Shown in pieces: positions 1 to 9,274 of a stretch of 64,000 bases of DNA. Origin of the DNA: Prorocentrum cordatum. Lineage: Eukaryota > Sar > Dinophyceae > Prorocentrales > Prorocentraceae. The notes below the pieces were generated by a model, which saw only the letters and a list, made by a program, of their open reading frames with translations, made no database searches and had not been told where the DNA came from. Within the stretch, counting starts at the first letter, position 1; every line of letters begins with the position of its first letter. The DNA lies in assembly GCA_963575745.1 (NCBI GenBank), contig CAUYUJ010014770.1, positions 220,598 to 284,597 on the forward strand, read 5' to 3'. The position numbers were made by a program, and so were the translations under genes.

Positions 1-102
1 TGAGAGCAATGGAAACGGTAGTTGTAAGTTGAAAGGTTCTGCTGCGGTCTGGGCAGACTCACAGCAAGATGGTTAGTTGCCGTGCCGCTTGTGCCAAAAC
101 GG
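1..102 (-). pseudogene. 5' end of a retroposed trans-spliced mRNA (runs off window)
   Basis: The spliced-leader pair at 88-124 marks the 5' end of a processed transcript on the minus strand, so the sequence after the leaders (position 87 down to 1) should be the start of that cDNA. These ~87 bases contain no ATG in good context and I recognise no protein, so they are probably 5' UTR. The body of the gene lies outside the window. Retroposed origin is inferred from the leader structure. Confidence 0.5.
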
Positions 103-124
103 CTTGAGCCAAAATGCCTACGGA
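88..124 (-). other. DinoSL spliced leader plus truncated relict leader
   Basis: Read on the minus strand, 124-103 is a 22-mer beginning TCCGTAG and ending CATTTTGGCTCAAG. It matches the canonical dinoflagellate spliced leader at 21 of 22 positions (G for C at position 8). It is followed without a gap by CCGTTTTGGCACAAG (102-88), a 15-nt relict differing from the canonical CCATTTTGGCTCAAG at two positions. A full leader followed by a 15-nt relict is the known signature of mRNA recycling in dinoflagellates: a cDNA carrying one leader is re-integrated, transcribed and trans-spliced again at the AG inside the old leader, then integrated once more. Confidence 0.88.
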
Positions 125-650
125 GGAAGAGGAAGAGGAGGAGGACGACGACGAGGAGGGGGAGGAGGAAGAGGAGGAATCCCAAGATGATGGGGCACGG
201 CCGAAATACCCGCATACATGCTCATGCACCCAATCTCTGGACACACAACAGAAACCTTGGCCGATCCGCCGAGCCGAACCGATTCTGCTTTCTCCGACCG
301 CCCCTTTGCCGAGCTCCACCTCCTCGTCATCACCCTTCTCCTCGTCCTCGTCCTCCTGCTCCCCACTCCTCCTCGTCCTCTCCCTCGTCCCACCCACCCC
401 TCCTATCATCCCTCCTCCCCCGACTCCTCCACCTCATCCCCCCCCCTCCCCTCATTGAATCCCCTTTTCCCTCGGGAGCGCCCGCGCGTCCAGCCACGGG
501 GCCATCTCGGAAGCGGAAGGAATCGGGTCCGCAGCGGGTGCCGGCGGGGGCGTTGCCTGCGCTGCCAACGTGGCGCGGCCAGGAGCGGGGAGGAGCGGGG
601 AGGGAGGGAGGGAGGAGCGGTGGAGGAGGAGAAAGGGGTTTTCTAGAGAT
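120..650. repeat. GGA and CCT-rich microsatellite stretch
   Basis: A (GGA/GAC)n purine run at about 121-183 is followed by a pyrimidine-rich CCTC stretch at about 305-450 and a GGGAGC-rich stretch at 590-640. Open frames across it are compositional (poly-Glu, poly-Ser, poly-Arg) and no frame has ordinary protein composition. Confidence 0.7.
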
Positions 651-2330
651 CCCCCGTTCTGGGATACTCAGTGCGGGCCCCGGGACCCACAAACACACTC
701 AACGGTATGAACTACAGGCGGAACCTGGGGTCGAGACCTCTGGAGCCAGAACGCCAGAAGACTGCGAGGACGCTAGAGGTCTGGCCCAGTGTTCGTGCCA
801 GGAAGGAGGGGCAAGGAGGGAGGAGTAGAAGAAGAAAAGGCGGGCACTCTGTTTGAGGGGCAAGAAGCACGACGAGAAGCCTGAAAACGGAACACCCAAA
901 CTTGGCAATCAACCGGCGGTATACACGGCAAGTCTAATCCGCATGCCCAGCCGTGAATGACCACGAATCCAACGAAACAGAAGCGAGGCTGATCGGATGC
1001 GCGCAGAGCGCATGATATGATAACACGTCGAAGCGGATAGCGGCTTTCTCCAGGCAGCCTGGACACAGTGAAAATGCAATTCCAGGGAGGAGGAGGGCGG
1101 AGGGAGGGAGGCGAGGAGAGGAGAGGAGGAGAGGAGAGGGGCAATCGGACAGGCAAAGGCGGGCAGTGGGCGAGGCGGAGCGCACCCGTAAGAGAGCTCT
1201 ACTGTCGAAGCCCCAATGAATGGGCAGCCCGAGCCGCCTCCGTTACAGGCGGGGAGGAGGCCAAGGGAATGCCTCGGGACCAGGGATGTCGGGGGAAAGG
1301 GGCTGCTGGATGGGATGATGGGGGAAGTAATCTAAGGGGAGGGGGAAATATTGTTTCAGACGTTTGGCACGCAACAAACCCAACTTCAAAAACGTAATGT
1401 ACCATCACCTGGAGCTCGGGCTGTTAAAGGCAAACTCATCGCATCAACTTCCCGCGTGTGCGGCGGGAATGCGTTGGGAGGGTTTGCGCTGCAACTGACT
1501 TGCAGTGGAATGGTGTTTCCATGTTTACAACACAAAAACGCATGTTTTCGGCGTGAAGTTTACTGATGGCTGTGCTTCTCTCGGCACTGAACCATGGGCT
1601 GACCGCCGCCGCAAAGGCCTGCATCGAAAACGACAAACCCTTTCAGCACGGCGTGTCTCCTGAGAACCTCGCTGGCGTTCCCAAGAATCGGGTGTCTACC
1701 ATGCACTGTGGCTGCGGCTGCTATACTCTGTACGCAATCGCTGGCCTTCCATGAACTCGCTGCTGGGCCTGTCCGGAATTATGAGCACCCTGACCTCCGG
1801 CGTGCTCGAACGCTGTGATGCGTGCTTATCGCTCCATCGCTGCATTCCTCCGCAGATCGAGCCGCGGCTCGGCCATCAATGGCGGGACGGACTGCGAAGT
1901 CTCAGAATAAGCTCGTGAGATCTGATGCAACTCTGACGCTACACCAGGCACCCTGATGTGCTATGCCTGCTGTTCATACATGTGCCCCCCCTGCGCAAGA
2001 GGCTGCAGGAAAAAACTTGGAGGCCATACAAGATGGCCCCAGGCCTGCGAAGGTGGCCCCCGTGAGAGACCAATCAATGAGACAAATGAGGAAAAGGATT
2101 ACGGGGACGGAAAACGAGGGGAGAAAGAGCGGAAGAAGGAGGATGGAGGGAGGGAGATGATAAGGAGTCACCAGCGGAAACAAAAGAAGAAGAGAAAGAG
2201 GAAGACAACGAGGAATCCCACAAACCCTCTGGGCTAGGGTGGTCAAACGATGTCCCTCTTCTCTCGTTCAAAACCCTCTTCCCTTCGGGGAGGGGCACCC
2301 TCCGCCTCCCCCCCTGAAGTTTTTGTTGGC
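650..2330. other. No recognisable gene
   Basis: Mostly ordinary-complexity sequence with a short GGA/GAGG run at 1081-1140. A 62-codon plus-strand frame at 1566-1754, from an ATG with a CGCGCY cluster near its end, has fairly normal composition, but I recognise no family and no continuation. A purine-rich patch lies at 2100-2210. Confidence 0.4.
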
Positions 2331-2339
2331 GGGGGGCCC

Positions 2340-3010
2340 GAGGTGGCAGAGGGTCCTGTTTCGCCCTAGATTGCTCCAAGAGGGCCTCCGATGCCCCAAA
2401 ATGGTTTCAAGGCTACCCAGTATGTCCACAGTTTGTCCAGGACAGCTCCAGGTATACCTCCAAGAGGCCCGACGAGGGCCACAAGATCGTTCCAAGTGCT
2501 CTCGGAGCCCCCATCAGGACACCCTCCCCAAGAGGCCAACATTCTCAGACCTGTAGGAAAATCAATGAGGTGTGCCGTCTCACCATTTTGCTTCCGACGC
2601 GCTTTTGACGCCTCAAAATGGCCCAAGAGTGGCCAAAAGAAAAAGGAGCCCAGGCGGCCCCAGAGACGGCCCCAACAGCGTGCAAGATCGGCCCAAGAGA
2701 ACCCAAAGAACACTCCAAAAGGCGATTTCGAAGGTCCCCGGGGGGAACCAAAATCGGGGACCCCCCTACCTTTGATCGATGGCCTCAAGATGGCCTCAAG
2801 AGGCCGCCCAGGGCTCCAAAGGGACCCTCAAGAGGGCCCCAAGACGGCCCAAAGCGGGCCCCAAGATATTCCCAAGAGCGTCCCAAGAGCAACCCAAGAG
2901 CGCCCCACGAGGCCCCAAGAGGCGGTGTGCCTCCTCCTCCTCCTCCTCCACCTCCTCCTCCTCGTCCTCCTCCTCCTCCTCCTCGTCCTCCTCCTCCTCC
3001 TCCTCCCCCC
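2340..3010 (-). repeat. GGCCCCAAG-type degenerate repeat, then (TCC)n
   Basis: From 2390 to 2930 the plus strand is built from degenerate 10-15 bp units of the type GGCCCCAAGA and GGCCCAAGAG, i.e. the reverse complement of the CTTGGGGCC family seen at 3640-8500. A (TCC)n tract occupies about 2931-3006. All three frames on both strands read as Pro/Arg/Gln or Gly/Trp/Leu periodic strings, which argues against coding. Confidence 0.65.
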
Positions 3011-3357
3011 GCCCCCCCCCGCGAGCCCCAGGGATGGCCCGAAGAAGCCCTCCAAGGCCACTCCATTGCTCCCGCTCTGTTTCACTATACGTGTCCCTTC
3101 GTCCCTTCTCCCGTCAGCTCGCATGGGCAAGGTTTCTGAAAAGACTGGTGGGGATACGCGAAGCGTGTAGACTTGAACCAGGAGGATAAGCAGGAACATT
3201 AAAAACAAAACTCGCGAGCCCCGCGCATTGCCACCCCGTGGACAACCTGCGGGTTTTCACACGAATCGTTTGAATTCGAAGCTCCGAGAACCAGAATGCA
3301 TGCCGCGAAGTGCCCATTCATTATTGGATGTACGCGCCTGAACATTTGCAATCCACA

Positions 3358-3426
3358 CACACATATATATATATATACACATAACATATAAATATGCAAC
3401 TACATATATATATATATATACATACA
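3358..3426. repeat. TA / CATATA microsatellite
   Basis: Two alternating AT runs separated by a short CATAACATATAAATATG spacer. Nothing else is visible in the surrounding 3010-3640. Confidence 0.9.
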
Positions 3427-3639
3427 AGATTGCAGTGGCGCTTCGCGCCATGCACCTTGGTCCTTGAAGTTTGGTATGCAGGCGGAAATGGCAGGAAGGT
3501 CAAGCCGACAATTTAGCGATAACTCCTTGCTGCCTTTTCTGGCATCGCCGTTGTAATAGTGTTGTTCGTTATCCTTCCTCATGTTTGTCTTTCCTCATTC
3601 TCGCCATACCCTGGGCATTCTCCCCATCCTCCTCAGTTT

Positions 3640-4330
3640 TTTTTGCGGAGGCTCCTCCATGGAGAGCCTCTCGGGGCCTCACCAAAGTCCTCGGGCTTTC
3701 TGAAAGCCTTCTGGAAGCCTCCTGGGCGTGTTCTGGGGGCCTCTGGGGCTTCCTAAGGCCAACCTGCCTCTAACCGCGGTCTCCCTGAACGCCCCAGTCA
3801 CGATTTGGAATGCTTCGGAGGGTGTCTTGGGGCCATCTTGGGCCGCCATGGGGCTCTCTCAGGGCCATCTTGGACCCGTGTTGTGCCGTTTTGGGGGTCT
3901 CTTGGGTTGCCTGGAAGCCCTTTCGGATGGTTGCGGGGCGATTTGGGAGCCTCCCAGGCGGCTTTGGACGCCCAGGAGACCGCCGTCTTGGAGCGTCGGG
4001 AAGCCGAAAAGAGGAGAACCCCAAATGCACAAAACACCTGCATCAAATCAATGATGTTTCCCTCTTGGGGCCTTCTTGGGGGTGCTCTTGGAGGCCTCTT
4101 GGTACGTTTTCGAGCGATCTTTCGGGGTATGACGGCTTCTTGGAGCGCTCTTGTGCTGTCTTGGGGGTCTCTGGGACGTCTCCGGTGACCCCCCCTGATC
4201 GCCCTGGGTGTGCTGCGAAGGCTTGGCAAAACGCCCTGCGAGTCCGCGGAGGGCTGCTTCGAGGCCCGTCCGGAGGGTCCCAAAGCCCCAGATCCCGGGG
4301 ACCCGGTTTTAGGGGGGGGGGACGGGTTTT
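3640..4330 (+). repeat. CTTGGGGCC-family degenerate repeat block
   Basis: Dense degenerate units such as CTTGGGGCC, CTTGGGTT and CTTTCGG, in opposite orientation to the 2.4-2.9 kb block. A non-repeat island at about 3985-4060 (GGAGCGTCGGGAAGCCGAAAAG followed within 50 bases by ATCAATGATGTTTCC) corresponds to the conserved island of the 320-380 bp units at 7.3-8.5 kb, so this is an isolated diverged unit. Confidence 0.6.
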
Positions 4331-4382
4331 CCCCCCGCCCGGGCTTATAAAAATATAGGAAGGGGAATTTGTGTACATATAC

Positions 4383-4422
4383 ACTAGAACCACGCGTGCG
4401 CTACGCGCGCTTTGGTTCTAGT
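4383..4422. repeat. 40-nt inverted repeat (hairpin) A
   Basis: Perfect 10-bp arms ACTAGAACCA (4383-4392) and TGGTTCTAGT (4413-4422) enclose a CG-rich 20-nt centre. The same arms and the flanking GTAC/ACGCG context recur at 19588-19628. It has no tRNA fold: there is no D-arm or T-loop consensus in register. Confidence 0.75.
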
Positions 4423-4528
4423 CGCAGGTGAGGCACGGGTGCCGCTGTAAGCCCCGGTGTGGTCACGACGACGATTTCCAGCGTTCTCGGGCCCATGCCA
4501 TCGACGCAAAGAAACGCGTAGTCAGAAG

Positions 4529-4818
4529 GCTCTCGCTCTGCCGGGGCCGCCCTTGAGGCGAGGGAGGGGGAAATCAACTTGTGAAATGATAGGGCGTAGC
4601 GATGCCCCGCTCGCTCTGGCGGGGCCTGTCTGGCCCTCTGGCGTGGCCGTCCCAGGGGAGGAGGGAGGAACACGAAAGCTGAGGGGTGAGGGGAGGAAGA
4701 GGAAAGAGGAGGGAATGGAGGAAAGGGAGGGGGCGGGAGGGAAGGAGGGACGGAGGGGGGAGGCCCGGGCCATCTGGGCCGTCTTGGACTGGGGCCTCCC
4801 GCTCCCGCTCTGTGGCCA
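4529..4818 (+). repeat. ~290-bp duplicated segment, copy 1
   Basis: Begins in GCTCTCGCTCTGCCGGGGC and ends in CCCGCTCCCGCTCTGTGGCC. It is nearly identical to 5248-5552, apart from a few substitutions and small indels in the purine run. It contains an inverted repeat GCCCCGC...GCGGGGC near 4602-4625. Confidence 0.8.
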
Positions 4819-4819
4819 A

Positions 4820-5247
4820 CTTGGGCCTGTCCTTGGGTTCTCTTGGACCGTCTGGGGCTCCTCCTGGACGATTTTAGGGTTAACTGGCCGTCTTCGGCTC
4901 GTTTAGGCGCCTCTTCGGCGGTCTGGGGGCGGTCCCGTCTTCGAGCATTGGAAGCTCAAGAACGCGAGGAAGCGACACACATCGAACAAACCAGTGCATA
5001 TCAATGATTTGGACCTCTTTGGGCTCTCTCGCGACGTCTCTCGGAGCTCTCTGGAGCCCTCTTGGCCTCTTCGGCCTCCCGCTGCCGCTCTGTGGCCCAG
5101 CTTGGGCCTGTCCTGGGGCTCTCTTGGGCAGTCTTAGCCTGCTCTTGGGCAGTCTTCAGGCTCTCCTGGGCCATTTTGGAGCTCTTTTGGGGGCCTCTTC
5201 GGCGGTCTCGAGGCGATCTTTGGGGCGTCTTCGGCCGCGTTCGAGCA
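4820..5247 (+). repeat. CTTGGG-family unit between the two duplicates
   Basis: CTTGGGCCTGTCC-type degenerate repeats with the conserved island TTGGAAGCTCAAGAACGCG at about 4948 and CAGTGCATATCAATGATTTG at about 4992. The same pair of islands occurs near 7450-7516 in the tandem array. Confidence 0.6.
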
Positions 5248-5552
5248 TTGGAGCTCTCGCTCTGCCGGGGCTGCCCTTGAGGGGAGGGAGGGGGAAAGCA
5301 ACTTGTGAAATGATAGGGCGTAGCGATGCCCCGCTCGCTCTGGCGGGGCCTGTCTGGCGCTCTGGCGTGGCCGTCCCAGGGGAGAAGGGAGGCACACGAA
5401 AGCTGAGAGGCTTGAGGGGAGGAAGAGGAGAGTGGATGGAATGGAGGCAACGGGATGGGGCGGGAGGGAAGGAGGGAGGGGGGAGGCCCGGGCCATCTGG
5501 GCCGCCTTGGGGCGCCTTGGGGTCTCCCGCTCCCGCTCTGTGGCCCAGTTTG
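5248..5552 (+). repeat. ~290-bp duplicated segment, copy 2
   Basis: Second copy of the 4529-4818 segment, about 715 bp downstream in the same orientation. It differs mainly by small insertions in the GAGGAAGAGG purine run. Confidence 0.8.
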
Positions 5553-5694
5553 GGCCTGTCCTGGTTTTTTTACCTAACAGCGAAGACTGATAGGTTTCTA
5601 ATAGGGTCAAAAGAGAGCATCATGACGCCCCAGGGGGGTCTGGGCGGGATCCGGGGGAGGATGCCGGGGACTCCTTTTTTAGCCAATAGTAACG

Positions 5695-6030
5695 CACTTC
5701 GTGGTCTTCAAGTTCCCAGAACTCCATTCCTGGGCATGATTTTGAATGCCCGGAGCAAACTGTAGGCCACTTCGTGTTCTTCGAGTTCACATAACTCCAT
5801 TCCTGGGCATGATTTTGAATGCCCGGAGCAAGCTCTAGGCCACTTCGTGGTCTTCGAGTTCCCAGAACTCCATTCCTGGGCATGGTTTTGAATGCCAGGA
5901 GCCAACTGTAGGCCACTTCGTGGTCTTCGAGTTCCCAGAACTCCATTCCTGGGCATGATTTTGAACGCCTGGGGCCAACTGTAGGCCACTTCGTGTTCTT
6001 CGAGTTCCCAGAACTCAACTCCCGGGCCAC
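5695..6030. repeat. 73-bp tandem repeat, about 4.6 copies
   Basis: The word CACTTCGTG starts units at 5695, 5768, 5841, 5914 and 5987, an exact 73-bp period, with the sub-motif CCATTCCTGGGCATG in each. Because 73 is 1 mod 3, successive units use different codon phases, yet the minus strand stays open for about 136 codons. This is a property of the repeat and not evidence for a gene. Confidence 0.92.
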
Positions 6031-6034
6031 ATTT

Positions 6035-7180
6035 TGAATGCTGAGGCAGGCTGAGGCTGAGGCTGAGGCAGGCTGAGGCTGAGGCAGGCTGAGGCTGAGG
6101 CCGAGGCTGAAGGCAGACTGAGGCTGAGGCTGAAGCAGGCTGAGGCTGAGGCTGAGGCAGGCTGAGGCTGAGGCTGAGGCAGGCTGATGCTGAGGCAGGC
6201 TGAGGCTGAGGCTGAGGCTGATGCAGGCTGAGGCTGAGGCAGGCTGAGGCTGAGGCCGAGGCTGAAGGCAGACTGAGGCTGAGGCTGAAGCAGGCTGAGG
6301 CTGAGGCTGAGGCTGAGGCTGAGGCTGAGGCTGAGCAGGCTGATGCTGAGGCAGGCTGAGGCTGAGGCTGAGGCTGATGCAGGCTGAGGCTGAGGCAGGC
6401 TGAGGCTGAGGCCGAGGCTGAAGGCAGACTGAGGCTGAGGCTGAAGCAGGCTGAGGCTGAGGCTGAGGCAGGCTGAGGCTGAGGCTGAGGCAGGCTGATG
6501 CTGAGGCAGGCTGAGGCTGAGGCTGAGGCTGATGCAGGCTGAGGCTGAGGCAGGCTGAGGCTGAGGCCGAGGCTGAAGGCAGACTGAGGCTGAGGCTGAA
6601 GCAGGCTGAGGCTGAGGCTGAGGCAGGCTGAGGCTGAGGCTGAGGCAGGCTGAGGCTGAGGCTGAGGCTGATGCAGGCTGAGGCTGAGGCAGGCTGAGGC
6701 TGAGGCCGAGGCTGAAGGCAGACTGAGGCTGAGGCTGAAGCAGGCTGAGGCTGAGGCTGAGGCAGGCTGAGGCTGAGGCTGAGGCTGAGGGCTGAGGCTG
6801 ATGAGGCTGAGGCTGAGGCTGAGGCTGAGGCAGGCTGAGAGGCAGGCTGAGGCTGAGGCTGAGGCTGATGCAGGCTGAGGCTGAGGCAGGCTGAGGCTGA
6901 GGCCGAGGCTGAAGGCAGACTGAGGCTGAGGCTGAAGAAGGCTGAGGCTGAGGCTGAGGCAGGCTGAGGCTGAGGCTGAGGCAGGCTGAGGCTGAGGCAG
7001 GCTGAGGCTGAGGCTGAGGCTGAGGCAGGCTGAGGCTGAGGCAGGCTGAGGCTGAGGCCGAGGCTGAAGGCAGACTGAGGCTGAGGCTGAAGCAGGCTGA
7101 GGCTGAGGCTGAGGCAGGCTGAGGCTGAGGCAGGCTGAGGCTGAGGCTGAGGCAGGCTGAGGCTGAGGCTGTGACTGCGA
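6035..7180. repeat. GAGGCT array with ~155-bp higher-order repeats
   Basis: About 1.15 kb of (GAGGCT)n with GCAGGCT and GATGCAGG variants. The marker GCCGAGGCTGAAGGCAGAC recurs at about 6101, 6256, 6412, 6567, 6706, 6903 and 7058, giving periods of 155, 156, 155, 139, 197 and 155. The ~396-codon minus-strand frame (repeats of Ser-Leu, Pro-Gln, Ala-Ser) is a translation of the array and is not called as a gene. Confidence 0.92.
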
Positions 7181-7319
7181 CTGCCGTTGCCACTGCGACT
7201 GTCATCGCGAATGCGACTACGACTGCGAGAACAACAGAATTCTACAACTGGATTCTCATCTGAATCTTAAGGGGAATGCTTCCAAATATGCTCCTACACA
7301 TCGCTGTTAGGTTGCTTTG

Positions 7320-8520
7320 CCGGGATAATCTTGGGCCGTCCGGGGCTTCTCCTGGGCAAAGTTCGGGCTCCCTGGGGCCGCCTTGGGGGTCCCTTGTGTG
7401 CTTCTTCGGCGGTCTTGGGGCGGTCTTCGGTGCGTATCCGGCCGTCTTCGAGCGTTGGAAGCTCGAGAACGCAAGAGAGCGAAGCACATCGAACAAACCA
7501 GTGCATATCAATGATTTGGGCCTCTCTGGGCTCTCTATCGGGACGTTTCTCGGAGCTCTCTTGAGCCCTCTTGGAGGCCTCTGTGACTGTGTGTTTGCCC
7601 TATTGGGCACCTCTTGGGCCACGTCGGGATCATCTGCGCCGTCCTGGAGCTCCTTGCGGCCTCCCGCTCCTGCTCTGGTGCCCATATTGTGCCTCCTGAG
7701 ATATCTTGAGCAGTCTCGGGCTGTTCTTGGGCAGTCTTCAGACTCTCCTGGGCCGTCTTGCGCCTCTTTTCGGAGCCTCTTCGGCGGTCTTGGGGCGATC
7801 TTCGGGGCGTCTTCGGCCGTCTTGGAGCGTTGGAAGCTCGAGAACGCGAGAAAGCGGACATCATTGAAGAAAACTACCGAAACTCAAGGATATGGGCCTC
7901 TTCGGGCTCTCTCGGGGCGCCTCTCGGAACGCTTTGGGGGGCCTCTTGGAACGCTCTGAGGCTGTGTATTGGCCGCGCTGGGCCCATATATGGCCACGTT
8001 GGGGCCATCAGGGCCGTCTTGGAGCGCCTCGGAACCTCCCGCTCCCGCTCTGTGGCCCAGCTTGGGCCTGTCCTGGGGCTCTCTTGGGGCTCCTTTTGGG
8101 GCCTATTCGGCGGTTTTGGGGCGTTCGGGGCGTATTCGGCCGTCTTCGAGCGTTGGAAGCTCGAGAACGCGAGAAAGCGGAAAACAGTAGAAACAACTGC
8201 CCGACATCAAGGATCTGGGCCTCTTCGGGCTCTCTCGGGACGCGTCTCGGAACTCTCCTGGGGCCCTCTTGGAACGCTCTCGGGCTGTGTATTGGCCGTC
8301 TTGGGCCCGTCTATGGCCACGCTGGGGCCATCAAGGCCGCCTTGTAGCGCATTGGAACATCCCGCTTCATTTGCTGGGATCCCGGGGGCAGTCTTGGAGC
8401 TCTGTCTGGGTGCCTTTTTTCGGCGGTTTTGGGGCGGTCTTGGGGGCGTCGTCGGCTGTCGCGGAGCGTCGAGAGGTCGAAAACGCGAAACACGGAAACA
8501 CATATAAGAATTACTCACTG
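7320..8520 (+). repeat. Tandem array of 320-380 bp CTTGGG-type units
   Basis: Each unit is a CTTGGGGC-rich degenerate stretch plus a non-repetitive island GCGTTGGAAGCTCGAGAACG, seen at about 7446, 7825, 8146 and (diverged) 8465, i.e. spacings of 379, 321 and about 319. A CTTTTCGG/TTCGGGCTCTCTCGGG segment follows each island. No frame is consistent across units. Diverged single units lie at 3.7-4.3 and 4.8-5.25 kb. Confidence 0.75.
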
Positions 8521-9270
8521 CGTGGAGATCCCTATGTGTGCATCTTCTTATATATGTGTGTGTATATATATATATATATAATTGTCAGTGGGATCGGGGA
8601 ATGCGCGTCTAGCCATGCAACGCAACGCGCGAATAACAAGGTGCAGAAGTGTAGGATTGTGCCAAGGCGAGCGTCTGTCAGTGATACATGTTGTTTAGGT
8701 GCGCGTCCATGCGAGCGACGAACGCACGCGCGGGCAGCGAAGCTGTATAAACACCTCATGTAAAAGTTCACTGAAATACATGCGCCTGCGTCTCTTTTCT
8801 ATATACCGCAAAGACTCCTCCTTTGGCTCCCCGCCCGAAGCACCAGGCGGAGAGCGCGAATGGCAAGCGCTTCAGACGACACTTCAAAATCTGCCCTTCC
8901 GCGTGAGCCGCCCACACTCGGCATCGGGTCTAGATGGCAGCGGCAAAGGGAGTCGTTCGCACTTGACGCGCTAAGGGCAAGTTCTACTACTGCCACCCTC
9001 GCGGTTTGCGCCTCGGTTTTCGCCGTCCGCACTTGGCATCGGGCGCAGCTTGCAAATTACATATGTTCGCGCATTGGCCGCCCGCCCTTGGAATCGGACC
9101 AGGCTTGGCTCAGCGCGAAGGCATGGAAATAACTGAGCGCGGAGACCGAGGGAAAACAAACAAAGAGCCGCCTGCACTGGGCGTCGGGCTCTGCAGCGCA
9201 AAGCAAGCGGCAGAAGGATCTGGGCAACAAAAAAGCCGCCGCACTAGGCATCGGGCCAGACAGACTACTG
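8520..9270. repeat. Low-feature stretch with a GCACTTGGCATCGGG-type motif
   Basis: A short TA microsatellite lies at 8563-8581. From about 8905 to 9260 a degenerate 16-20 bp motif of the form GCCGCCCGCACTTGGCATCGGG recurs at about 8907, 9026, 9078, 9168 and 9237 with irregular spacing. No gene is recognisable. Confidence 0.45.
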
Positions 9271-9274
9271 TCCG

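Noticed and set aside
2391-3170. 259-codon plus-strand Pro/Lys/Gln frame
   Set aside because: Periodic translation of the GGCCCCAAG repeat; equivalent frames exist wherever this repeat occurs.
4383-4422. tRNA-like hairpin with GGTTCTAG
   Set aside because: No cloverleaf can be drawn: no D-arm, anticodon arm or acceptor pairing in register.
5172-5190. Second spliced-leader relict (GCCATTTTGGAGCTC)
   Set aside because: Only the CCATTTTGG core matches and it lies in the GGCC-family repeat, where such words arise often.
5695-6030. CRISPR-like regular repeats
   Set aside because: The repeats are contiguous 73-bp units with no unique spacers and there are no cas genes; the genome is eukaryotic. 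The same applies to the 100-bp and 160-bp arrays.
6015-7205. 396-codon minus-strand Ser/Leu/Pro/Gln/Ala frame
   Set aside because: Entirely inside the GAGGCT array; no sequence outside the repeat supports a protein.
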